From Sycobia sp. Sy_11 (lineage: Eukaryota; Arthropoda; Insecta; Hymenoptera; Epichrysomallidae), in contig JACCIC010000222.1 of assembly GCA_018907035.1 (NCBI GenBank), positions 515,001 through 579,000 of the forward strand: a stretch of 64,000 nucleotides of DNA. The letters run 5' to 3'. The position numbers and the translations under genes are program-made. Positions 55,229 through 64,000 of this stretch are shown piece after piece (within the stretch, counting starts at the first letter, position 1; each line of letters starts with the position of its first letter). Under the pieces are notes generated by a model. The model was given only the letters and a program-made list of their open reading frames with translations. It was not told where the DNA came from and did not search any database.

Positions 55229-55440
55229 GATTATGTATTTGACATACAACATCTACGCGGCGCCAATAAATCATTTATACCAAAAGAAATAGCTGTTCTG
55301 TCATTGCAAGACAAGACCATCGGTCACTGAATTATACAGCCATTTTATTTTATATAAAATTATTTCGAGGATGAAAGATTTATCAGTCGATTTAGAGAAG
55401 TTAGAGTGTGCCGACTTCATGAAAATAATTTCAAAAGCAA
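55229..55440 (+). pseudogene. Third conserved frame of the virus-like island
   Basis: 34 codons with YVFDIQHLRGANKSFIPKEI and AVLSLQDKTIGH, then TGA (55328-55330) where relatives carry Trp. The reading continues with IIQPFYF. I recall proteins starting in this way in ant genomes and other invertebrates, of unknown function. A last piece (about 55370-55437, MKDLSVDLEKLECADFMKII) may belong to the same or the next gene. Only the N-terminal part is left; the Kolobok-like element begins soon after. Confidence 0.5.
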
Positions 55441-55598
55441 AAGAACGGTAAAGGTAACATATAAAATCTTCTTATTTTTCAAATTATTTTCGAAAAATAA
55501 TAGCAGTTGAGGCAAGCCCAACGCGTAAGAAATATATTTTCATAACAGCATGACGCGATATCCTTCTACGTCTTTATCTCCGTAACGTATTTCCTTAA

Positions 55599-57245
55599 GG
55601 GAGACAACTGCGTTAGAAACGAAAAAATGATGGGTTTTTTAAGAATTTTTTTTGAAAATACAAAAACATTTATTATTTCCAAAATTTTAAATTATATTTA
55701 CACACTATTAATATACTTCAAGTGAATTTTTATTAAAAAAAAAAAAACAAAACAAAAAAAATGGCGGTACTATGCGGCACTGTAGTTTGCAACGTGACGA
55801 GCCAATTTGTAATTGGCGTAATTTTTTCAAATTTTTTGGGTGATCTGAAGCAAAAAAAAGAGAGTTTTCGATTAGTGGTGTAATTTCGCTCTATGCTTAT
55901 CTACAAATGCATAAAAAATTACAAAATTGTAAATTCGACATCTTTTTAAAAAAAAAGTACAATTTTTCACCGTTTTTCTGTTATATTTTTCTTTAAAAGA
56001 TTACTTTTTTAATGATAAACATTTAAACCCTTATGGTATAAATAGACAACAATACTATTCAGTAACTTTTGAAAAGTTTGAGCAATTTCTGTCGTATAGT
56101 TTTAAAATGAGAACTTACGTAATTCAAAAAATGTAGTTTTTAGAAAAACGCGTTTAAAGTTTTTACACTTGAAAACTACTGATTTTAATGACTTACCGAT
56201 TAATCTGCGATCCTTGGCGCATACAATATTCCTTCAGCTTCATCAAATAAGGCATTTTCTTGAAGACTTTGTTGATTTAGGGCTAGTCGGGCTTCTTTCG
56301 ATATATTGCTGCACCGGTTCTACCGAGCTATCCGGTCACGATCCGCATTTTCAGCAAATATTTTGCATTGAGTCCCAATTTAAATATTCAAATTATTCAT
56401 GATGTTTAAAATGGAACTGTATCCCTCGTTGAATATACTCACAGCAATAAAAGCAGCAATTTCAATAATTTTAAACCCAGAATGCAGATGTTTTGGAGTC
56501 ATTAGTCAAACGGTCGAATTAAAACTCTCATTAGCATTCTGGGTGTGGCCACCTAAACATCTTGTAAGTAAAGCGTCTCTTGATAAATCTTCATAAATTG
56601 GAAGATGTTCTTTTAAAGGAAAAATTCTTTTTCTTAAAAATGGTTTAAGTAGTGGAGAAAGATCTACAAGTGACGGATCTTGTCCTCGAACAATAGCCTT
56701 TTGCCACTTGCACCACCTATCGCCTCCAGAAGGACAACTGTCGTGATCTGGATTTTGTTTTGACGAAAAAACATGTTTAAATGTTGCCATTAATCATTTT
56801 TCATGTCTTTGACACTATTTACATTTCTGCGGACTGCTAAGCCGTAGTATGATGTAAGATTTTTTATAATTTTGTCGGTTAATTTTCCTCGGCCACCAAG
56901 CTTTTTTAGTTTTTTGATCTTGCGGAGTCCATTCGCTTTTCTACATGGCCGACGTACTCATTTTTTACAACTGAAAATTCATCACATCTGCTCCAATACA
57001 ATTAAAGGTAGGACCGATGTACACAAAAGGGATTATGAAAGAGGCGTTGACCAGCCTCTAGCGCTCCGTATACCTGCGACGCATGGACGGTGCGCTCTGA
57101 AATGAGTCACGTTCATAGACTGTAGCTCTCATAGGACTTTTAATTTCACTTGAAACTTTTGCACGATATTCTTGAAGGGATAAACTAATTTTTTATGCAA
57201 AAAAATAAATTCGATTTTTTGAAAATTGTAAAGGAGTTGCCCCCC
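55599..57245 (-). mobile_element. Kolobok-like DNA transposon with TTAA target duplication
   Basis: TTAA occurs on both sides (55595-55598 and 57246-57249). Inside it the termini are imperfect inverted repeats: GGGAGACAACT on the left and the complement of GGGGGGCAACT on the right, 9 of 11 identical. Length is about 1.65 kb. It encodes a minus-strand transposase remnant. TTAA duplications occur in Kolobok and piggyBac elements. The protein resembles the Mutator-like/Kolobok transposase family and not piggyBac. Confidence 0.75.
56165..56975 (-). pseudogene. Transposase of the Kolobok-like element
   Basis: Minus-strand pieces in order: HVEKRMDSARS (about 56965), KKLGGRGKLTDKIIKN (about 56900), TSYYGLAVRRNVNSVKDMKN (about 56830-56790), then a 94-codon open stretch 56790-56506. 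That stretch has CPSGGDRWCKWQKAIVRGQD, LPIYEDLSRDALLTRCLGG and HTQNANESFNSTVW-like text. It continues in shifted frames with GLKLLKLLL / EIAAFIAVSIFNEGYSSILN-type blocks to about 56400. The C..W and RCLGG..QN.NES blocks are typical of this insect transposase family (sometimes called Mutator-like). At least two frameshifts; the copy is defective. Confidence 0.75.
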
Positions 57246-57249
57246 TTAA

Positions 57250-57473
57250 CATATAAAAAATTTAGTTAATCTCTACATGCAAGCATGAATGTAAATGTAC
57301 AAATAAAAATTTTTATATAAAAACGATAAATTCGTATTCATTCGTATGATATTATAGCTCGGGCGCGCGCTCACTAGCGGCTAATAGAAAGAGCAAGCGA
57401 GCCTCCGTGCGAAGGCCCACACAAAAGAGAGAGAGATCCATAGCTGGCTACTATCGAACCGATGATGCAACGA

Positions 57474-57505
<32 letters not shown>

Positions 57506-57596
57506 CTCTCTACACATGGCATATGTGCATCCGTACGCGCGTGTATACGAAGACAGACAATTAATTAATATTAACAATATTCAAAAATCGAGTATA
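57250..57596. other. No gene seen; holds (CT)n
   Basis: (CT)n at about 57472-57502 and a (CG)n-like word CGGGCGCGCGC near 57360. Confidence 0.5.
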
Positions 57597-57985
57597 TTTC
57601 AAAATTACGGTACATCGCTGCGATTCCCTTCAAAGTAGTCCCCTTCCACATCTATACACTTCTTCCAGCTAGTTTTCCAGTTTTCGTAATATTTCTGGAA
57701 CACTTCTTGTGGGACCTCTCCGAGTACATTCGTTACATATACTTGGATGTTTTTAACGTAGTCAAAATTTCGACTTTTCACGAATTTTTTCAAATGGGGA
57801 ATAGGAAAAAGTCGCAGGGTAAACTGTCCGGTGAATAGGACGGTTGTGGTAACGTTTCGGTGCGATCGAAGAAGAAACTGATGGCTATTCCGGAATAAGA
57901 GTATACACAATGTTTTGAAAATTGGAAAAAGCACTGGCATAATTGCATTTCATCCAGGGGGAGGGTTATTTTGAGGGGCATGAAT
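57597..57985 (-). pseudogene. mariner transposase C-terminal fragment (second lineage)
   Basis: A 111-codon frame (57940-57605) carries LFPIPHLKKFVKSRNFDYVK and the family end KYYENWKTSWKKCIDVEGDY, FEGN. The preceding third-aspartate block (YSPDSLPCDFFLFP) is in another frame at about 57815-57790, with CDFF in place of SDYH. This is a mariner lineage different from the copies at 1.1, 23, 52 and 59 kb. The N-terminal two thirds are absent. Confidence 0.8.
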
Positions 57986-58060
57986 TAGATTTAGAAGAAT
58001 AAATAAAGATTCTAAAAGTTATAAATAAAATCTTACTCATACCTTACGCAGTAGTATATA

Positions 58061-58064
<4 letters not shown>

Positions 58065-58112
<48 letters not shown>
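58065..58112. repeat. (TA)n microsatellite
   Basis: About 23 TA units. Confidence 0.9.
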
Positions 58113-58114
<2 letters not shown>

Positions 58115-58149
58115 TATTACATACGGCTATTATGGTTGAAAATTGTACT

Positions 58150-58832
58150 TTCAAGAGAGGTAGAAAAATATGTCCAAGAATCTCGAGACAACGTTTACGG
58201 AGAGTATCATGGACAATAGAATATATCTCGAAACGACTGCCATAGAGAGTGTTCGGGACGTAGAATACGATGTCCAGGTATCCAGGGCCAACTTCTACTC
58301 GAACTTTGGGTGTTCAAATAATAGAATACGAATATCTTCATAGAAGTCCCGTCATACCTGGACATCGTGTTCTACCGTTCGAAGACGCAAATCCCCGTAG
58401 AAATTATCGCAAGTCACCTGGGCATCTTATTCTACCGTTGAAACACGAAAATCTCAGTAGAAGTCATCCCCGCATACCTGGACATCGTTTCCTAACGACT
58501 AAACATAATACTTCTCGTAGAAGTCGTTCCAGAATACCTAGGCACAGTATTCTACCGTCCCAACATGAATCTCTCCATAGAAATCGTTCCTATACAGCAG
58601 GACGTTGTTCTCTACCAAATAAATACAATAATCCCCTTAGAAGTCGTTCGGAGACACCTGGAGATCACATTCTATCATCCGAAAACAAAACTATCTATAG
58701 CTATTATCCCGAAATATATTCTATTATCCGATCATGATATTCTTCGTAAACGTCGTCTCAAGACACTTGGACATCTTTTTCTACCGCCCGTACACCGCAA
58801 GATAATATTTCTCCACAGAAGGCGTATTTAAA
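58150..58832 (+). repeat. Minisatellite with 60-bp unit, open as a 20-residue repeat
   Basis: Units beginning CCTGGACATCGTGTTCTACC recur at about 58358, 58418, 58478, 58538, 58598 and 58658, with more diverged units before and after (about 10-11 in all). Since 60 is a multiple of three, one frame (58270-58737, 155 codons) stays open and encodes repeats of the pattern R..PGH.ILP...EN..RS. It is Arg/Pro/His-rich with no known domain and no strong start context. I treat it as a tandem repeat and not a proven gene. Confidence 0.85.
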
Positions 58833-58892
<60 letters not shown>

Positions 58893-59038
58893 CGTATATT
58901 TCTGTTTTTTTAATTAAATACCCTGAACAGTTTAGTACTGGTGCCAACTGAATTTAAATCAAAATGATGGTCTGCGAATAGCATATTTTTTAAATCGGAC
59001 GCTAAATATTACCTTTTTATGCAGAAGTGATGATGTAT

Positions 59039-59065
<27 letters not shown>
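58735..59065 (+). repeat. Dispersed repeat W, copy 2, with (TA)n
   Basis: Matches 48938-49175 (GTATTTAAAATGTATATATA, TTTTTATGCAGAAGTGATGA). (TA)n tracts are at 58833-58888 and 59043-59092. Confidence 0.75.
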
Positions 59066-59088
<23 letters not shown>

Positions 59089-59097
<9 letters not shown>

Positions 59098-60526
59098 GCG
59101 AACTTAGTTTCCGACCCATTTGAACGGAAAAAAAGACATTTAAGATGGAAATGGGTATACGCTAAATTAATCAAAATATTTTCCATCATTTTCTACTACT
59201 TTTTTTCATCTTTTTGAAAACATGGCGATACCGTAACAAAAGTACGATAGCGGTTTTGATGCTGTCCAATCATCCAGAAATTCTCGCTTTTCTTGAACAT
59301 GTTGGAAGTGCGTATCAAAGAAGTCATGCTACAACTATTTGCATAGGTGATAGTCAGAAGGCACTATTGTCTGGAAAATACGCTGGCTGCGACAATACTT
59401 CCCATTCGAGCTCCAACAGGGTGTTTTTGACGGTTTTCGCAACACGTGGCCGGGTGTGGTCATGACAGAGAATGATTTTGCCCCTACTGCTTGCGATTGC
59501 TGATCTACGTTTGATCAATTTCTGTTGCAAATCATTCAATAGGCGTTTACATTCCTCGGCAGTGATGGTTTCATTCGGTTCTAGCAGGTAATAGTTCATC
59601 ACACCCTATTGGTTCCACTAAATGCACAGTAATTCCTTTTGACTGTAGATGTTCCGTTCTGGTGTCGATGTGGACAGTTGGCCTGGGTTCATTCATGACT
59701 TTTTGCACTTAGGATTGTCATAATAGGTCCATTTATCATCTCCAGTCACAATACACCACAGAACAATACGCCACATTCTTCTTTTTTTGCCTAGCAGGTA
59801 AAGAGTGCGATGTTGTATTGATTCATAATGGCACATTCAGCAAAATCACATGTAAACGTTTTCCAACTGATCTGTCACTGACTTCTAAGTTATTAGCGAG
59901 TTCTTGCGGCGTTTAAGCTGAGTTTTCGTCCAATAATACTTGCAATTCATTATCTTCAAAGTTTTTCGATTAACAGAACGTTGTTTGTCATTAACATCAG
60001 TATCTCCATTTCTAAGCCGATGAAACTACTCTCTACACGTTGTAAGCGATGGAGCTTGTTCGCCATAACATTATTGAAGTAATCGATAAATTTCTGCTAC
60101 ACTTTTTTTCAAATCAAAATAGTGCAAAAGGATATGTCGAAAAAAGATTTATCACGATTCATTTGTCACTGATCAAAAAATTATGACACATGACCCTTTT
60201 TAAACTCGGAAACCCATTGCTCGACAGATGAATATGATGGGTAGGATGTCGCAGTGTTGAGTCCTTCTTTTCTTTAATAACCTTCGCGTTAACCCCTTCA
60301 AATAAAAGTATTTGCTGACAGCACGATTTTCCAGCTTTTCCATTTTTACGAAAAACACAGAGACGTCTTAGCAGGCTCTCAAACCTAAACTAACATGGCG
60401 ATCGGACTAAAACTATAGCTACAAGATATCTAAGGATACTTGTAGATACTATAGACCGCCACCTCAATGTAGGCCTAGTGGCGCCATCTCTTGGTCAGGC
60501 CGGAAACTTATCAATCAACCCTCGTA
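59089..60526 (-). mobile_element. mariner DNA transposon I, decayed
   Basis: The right terminus, on the plus strand GGAAACTTATCAATCAACCC then TCGTA (60501-60526), is shared with the 3' end at 1421-1441. The left terminus at 59089-59117 (TTAGTTTCCGACC) is its degraded inverted partner. It sits against (TA)n on the left. Transposase is minus-strand with many breaks. Length about 1.44 kb. Confidence 0.85.
59150..60350 (-). pseudogene. mariner transposase of element I
   Basis: N-terminal pieces at about 60110-59860: CREWFHRLRNGDTDVNDKQR and VLLDENSA, then PQELANNLEVSDRSVGKRLH, a helix-turn-helix segment. An 82-codon open stretch 59602-59354 has MNYYLLEPNETITAEECKRL and KIILCHDHTRPRVAKTV, where the HDN of the second catalytic aspartate reads HDH. 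WEVLSQPAYFPDNSAF follows, with the third-aspartate block broken by TGA. The tail SWIASK-like segment lies at about 59250. Inactive. Confidence 0.85.
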
Positions 60527-61025
60527 TTGTAAATCTACCGCAATGAAAAGTGGGTGGATACCAAAATTTCTTTATCATTGCAATCTCAGCTTACCTGAAA
60601 CATAAAGAAAATGATACATTAGTCAATTATTAAAATAGCATAAATTATTTATATCATTATTACTTGTTTACATGAAATTTTATTCATTTTTTAAAAACAA
60701 CTGAACAAGTTAATGTTTTATTAAAAAAAAACCTAACTATCTACCGGTTATATACATCGAATTCAATAAATGAAAGTACTTTAATTGTAAGTAAACAGAA
60801 TCATATCGCATGAAATGGAAAATGTTCAGTTCTAAAACTTTAGGGGTTGATTTTCAAGTAATTAGAGTTACTCAATCTACACTCATTTGCTTTCACTGAA
60901 TACATTCGATACATTTTCACAATCGAATTATATTTTTTCGGACCTGCATAATGATATAGCAGGATAGAGAGGGATATGAATTATTTTTACTCAAACAATG
61001 AGCGAGATGTATGCAGAATTTTTAT
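60527..61025. other. No gene seen
   Basis: AT-rich spacer. Confidence 0.45.
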
Positions 61026-61027
61026 GC

Positions 61028-61028
61028 A

Positions 61029-61059
<31 letters not shown>

Positions 61060-61060
61060 A
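61028..61060. repeat. (GA)n microsatellite
   Basis: GA tract with a GAAAG tail. Confidence 0.9.
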
Positions 61061-61446
61061 AGAGACGCTTCCGATATAAATGGAGAAAACATTATGGGTC
61101 AGGTAAATCTACGCACGATGTAATAGAGGTGCAGGCGCGCGTACACGGGCGAGTGTTTACGAACGTGTAGCCCAAGTAAGAGAGGCAGCTTCGTTAAATG
61201 TAGTCTTAAAGCATCAACTTGCAGTGTGATGCGATTACCAACTTTAATGGCGATCCAAATACGCGGAAGCTTTACGCTCAAAGATGATTGGATGTAAAGT
61301 AACGCTCGCATGTAGATTGGTGCTCTTTGGAAAAGCTCCGCGTCTGCAGTAGCGCATAATAACGACGCAGAACTTGTGGGCTTTTCGATCGACGCGTCTG
61401 ATGCGAGTGGACGTTTTACGCCCCCTCCGCCCGCCAATTCTAACAA
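61061..61446. other. GC/CpG-richer segment, function unknown
   Basis: Local GC rise with many CpGs (for example CGGAAGC, GACGCGTC). A minus-strand 115-codon frame (61446-61099) starts MLELAGGGGVKRPLASDASI and has no recognisable domain. It might be a conserved non-coding or exon-like host segment. Confidence 0.2.
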
Positions 61447-63305
61447 TATATTAAAGATATTAGTTTAACGCGTATTTGCTTGATAGCGACATTTTACAAA
61501 CTATTATCGAGCTCCTGTCGGTTCAGATATATTTATCCAATCACAGTTATATATTCTGTAAAAGCAATATTAATTGAGATATAAAATTATAATAGCTTGT
61601 TCTTTTCTTAATGTTATAGTATTTTTGAATTAAATATTAATCAAATAATTAATCGTACCTGCTTAAATTTAATTTTTTTAATACTAATGCATTGCATTAT
61701 ATTATTTACAATTATGATAGTTATAATTAGTTTCACAAGCGACTTCTTGCTTATATAATTAAAGAAAATGCTCAGACTAGCGAATTTAGGAAGGTTTTAT
61801 TTAGATTTAAAGAATAAAGGTAACATATTCGATTCAATAATATTTGCGATCGATAGTTAGAACAAACTTTCATTAAGAGATATCGATGAATAAAATGAAA
61901 ATCACTGCAATTAGCAAAAATTATTTGACTTTTTTATTGAAACCAAGATACCAAGTAGTCTTATTTTGCTATTGAATAATGCTGGGATACAGGTAGCAAA
62001 TAATGCGTATAATTTCCTTTTAATAGTAATAGCTCATTATTGTAATTATATAATTCAGTATCTCTATAAATGTATGACTTTGAAGCTGCTACTTCATCTG
62101 GAATATTGGTCATACTAATAAAGACAATATTTGCAGTGGAAGCAAAAATTTTTCTAATTTTTTGATAACTGAAATTGCGTCATTAAAGTTCAATCTCAAA
62201 AAAGATCTTAAAGAATATTTCAACGTTGACGTAAAAAATATTACGATTTTACCATACAGTTTGTAATAAAGTCTACAATATGAATTTCTTTATATCCAGT
62301 TGCATAACGCAAAGAAAGCAGGAATATATTTTTAGGTAAACCGTTTCTTTTTTCATGGAAAGAAAAGCAGTCTCGGCTGTAAGGACGAATGAAAACCGAC
62401 AGAAATAGAAAAAGAAGCGAGAAGAATAAGATCGACCATACCATTGCCACTGACTGCTCTCTAGATAACAGAAGCACATTTCCCGGTGAACGATCAATAG
62501 ACCTATTGCCTTTGTATGTCTGCTCTTTTTCACTCGATTTCACGGTAATCAGCGAATCGATTTCTAATTCGATGATATCGCAAGTATGAATATTTTTATC
62601 GTCCCGGCATTCCTTGCCGCTAGAGAAAGGAGAAAAAAAGAGAGGATATAATTTATAGACTCATTTATTTCAGGCGAGTTTTCAATAAAAGAAAATACAT
62701 TTTGCGGATGGATTTGAATGTCCTGTGCAGGAATTTTGATCAATTTATAGATTTCTATCCTGTCAGCTAGTGTCGAATTTGTTTTCCATAGGTCAGTCTT
62801 TCAATTTATAATTTTCTATAAATCGCACACTTGTTTTGCAATAATCTCATAAAAGCCTTTGATAGATTATGGGCGCGATAGAAGTTTTTTGTGTAACTAA
62901 TATTGTTTCTAAAAATTCATTTGAAATTTGAACAAGATTTTTGTTTCGTTATCAATTTGTGAAATATCCATTGCAATTATTCACGTATCATATATTCAGC
63001 AATTTAGAAATACCACTTATCAAGAAAACTCCATTAATCAAGCAGCGCGGTCTCGATCCAATGACAAGCATGGATACTACAGCCTTCGGACGACCGTGCT
63101 ATATATACACTGATATTGTGTTCCGAGATTTTCAAATAATTATAGCATCAGTATTAAATCATTCTGTAAGTTTTAATTATGCTTAAAAGAAAGCTACTCC
63201 ATTATACTTCAATTCAAAAAAATTGCTGTGATAGCTGTAAAAAACTTTTATTATACTAAAATTATTAAGCAGTGAATTTTTTACCTCCGTTTTCATTATA
63301 TTTCT
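61447..63305. other. No supported gene
   Basis: AT-rich. Frames of 60-100 codons overlap on both strands near 62.2-62.6 and 62.9-63.2 kb and have no domain. Confidence 0.45.
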
Positions 63306-63307
63306 AG

Positions 63308-63700
63308 TTATTGGGTGTACAAATAAATTTTTGCTGTTTTTTTTTGTAAATAAATAAGAATTTATTGTAAAAAAAAGGTACAAATAATGTAATTCAAAAC
63401 ATTGTCCATCACTTTCTACTACTTTTTACCATCTTTCGTGCAGCAAGTGGATACCCCGTCTAAAAATTTATCGTCTTTTGAGGCGATCCACGAATCGACC
63501 CATTTCTTCAATTCCTCGTAAGAAGTGCTGCTCAGCCACACCATGAGTCATCGACCGGAATAGGCGGTAGTCTGAAGGAGCAATGTCTGGTGAATACAGC
63601 GGGTAGGATAGTACGTCCCAGTTCAGTGCTTCTAACGTTTCCTTTACGATTTTTGCAACATGTGGCCAAGTGTTGTCATGCTGAAAAATGACTTTAATGT
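63308..63700 (-). pseudogene. mariner 3' fragment (third lineage) with terminal repeat
   Basis: Minus strand. The piece VIFQHDNTWPHVAKI-like (second aspartate, about 63690-63640) is followed by SYPLYSPDIAPSDYRLF (third aspartate, about 63605-63550), the QHFL..EEMG / KWVDSWIASKD tail and LLHERW-like text to about 63420. Left of it, ATTGGGTGTACAAATAAATT (63311-63330) resembles an irritans-type mariner terminus. The upstream half is not present. Stops are numerous. Confidence 0.8.
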
Positions 63701-63744
63701 AATTGAGATGAGGTATATATAGATTATAATATAAGGTTTAATTT

Positions 63745-63785
63745 AGTCCCTGATGAGAAGCCGTGGCGAGCTCGAAACGTTAGAC
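63745..63785 (+). ncRNA. Hammerhead-ribozyme-like motif, possible Penelope-like element trace
   Basis: CTGATGA (63750-63756) and CGAAAC (63773-63778) are spaced by 17 bases that can form a weak stem II (GA.GC with GCTC). This is the core pattern of minimal hammerheads reported in Penelope-like retroelements. Stems I and III are not convincing, and no reverse transcriptase lies nearby. Confidence 0.25.
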
Positions 63786-64000
63786 TGGATCTTCAATTAG
63801 GTAAGGGTGTTGGGAACAGTCAGACTGCACTTTACTAACAAAAATTTTTTCAGCTAATATTTTATTTTCAGATTAGTCTACGGGGTTGATTGTAAATAAG
63901 GACAGTCTGACTGTCATTATAATTTTTATTTTAATTTTTAATGTTTATTTTTGTTTTTATTATTTTTGTGTAGTGATGTATTAATGTTAATGTAGATGTG
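63786..64000. other. No gene seen; degenerate repeat S copy
   Basis: AAGGACAGTCTGACTGTCAT (about 63898-63917) resembles repeat S at 6490 and 21960. Confidence 0.4.

Noticed and set aside
55599..57245. piggyBac assignment based on TTAA
   Set aside because: The protein blocks (RCLGG..QN.NES) are not those of piggyBac transposase; the Kolobok/Mutator-like family fits better.
61099..61446. 115-codon minus-strand frame in a GC-richer patch
   Set aside because: No recognisable domain; the open frame can result from local GC content. Kept only as a composition feature.
62241..62589. Overlapping frames on both strands, one with a hydrophobic stretch
   Set aside because: Two minus frames and one plus frame over the same bases, no domain, no exon signals. 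Chance is the simpler reading.
1..64000. CRISPR arrays, bacterial operons, rRNA or intact tRNA genes
   Set aside because: No spaced identical short repeats of the CRISPR type. The tandem arrays are microsatellites and a 60-bp minisatellite; no rRNA similarity was noticed and only one tRNA-derived remnant was seen.

Overview
This window looks like intergenic, repeat-dominated chromatin of an insect, most likely a hymenopteran such as an ant. The base composition is strongly AT-rich. There are many long (TA)n, (GA/CT)n and (TTA)n microsatellites, no bacterial-style operons, several irritans/mauritiana-type mariner lineages, and non-LTR retrotransposons of the R1/Waldo and jockey type. I found no intact ordinary host gene. 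Almost every supportable reading frame belongs to a mobile element or to an old virus-like insertion, and nearly all are broken. Species cannot be fixed from the sequence alone. Boundaries of decayed elements are approximate, usually within tens of bases.

Layout, left to right. (1) 0-5 kb: a possible LTR remnant, a mariner 3' end and a minus-strand Waldo-like retrotransposon with two internal deletions, bounded by (CA)n-type repeats. (2) 5-25 kb: AT-rich sequence with several undescribed dispersed repeats (called here R, S, T, U, V and X), a Ty1/copia remnant (7.8-9.0 kb), an R1-type remnant (9.5-10.9 kb), a jockey-type remnant (12.3-14.6 kb), a CpG-rich tract that may be a host promoter or first exon (18.5-19.8 kb), and a complete but dead mariner (23.0-24.3 kb) inserted in a copy of repeat R. 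(3) 25-30 kb: the fuller copy of the Waldo-like element, with ACAY-type repeats on both sides. (4) 30-35.6 kb: a tRNA-derived SINE-like head, long (TA)n tracts, a possible intron-containing DUF4806-like pseudogene and a 62-bp inverted repeat around (TA)n. (5) 35.6-48.8 kb: a nest of R1-clade retrotransposons (C, B, A, a third-subfamily fragment, an inverted deleted copy of A, and a lone 3' UTR). Most ends of these elements touch (TTA)n arrays. Element A (about 41.3-46.7 kb) is almost intact.

(6) 49.4-55.4 kb is the most interesting part: a decayed virus-like island. It holds a protein-primed family-B DNA polymerase, split by a mariner fragment. A short conserved reading frame occurs in two opposite-facing copies that flank the polymerase. 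Downstream is a gene of the F54H12.2-like family, which I suspect is structural or capsid-like. It overlaps a 15-codon Gly-rich mini-ORF through a TAATG junction and is followed by a third conserved frame. The set resembles an endogenised Maverick/Polinton-like or other protein-primed linear DNA virus.

(7) 55.6-57.2 kb is a TTAA-flanked Kolobok-like DNA transposon. The last 7 kb hold three more mariners or mariner pieces, a 60-bp minisatellite that reads as a 20-residue protein repeat, and a hammerhead-like motif close to the end.

The genes do not form a host pathway. The retrotransposons encode nucleic-acid chaperone ORF1 proteins plus endonuclease/reverse-transcriptase ORF2 proteins, the DNA transposons encode DDD transposases, and the island encodes replication and putative particle proteins of a former virus-like entity.
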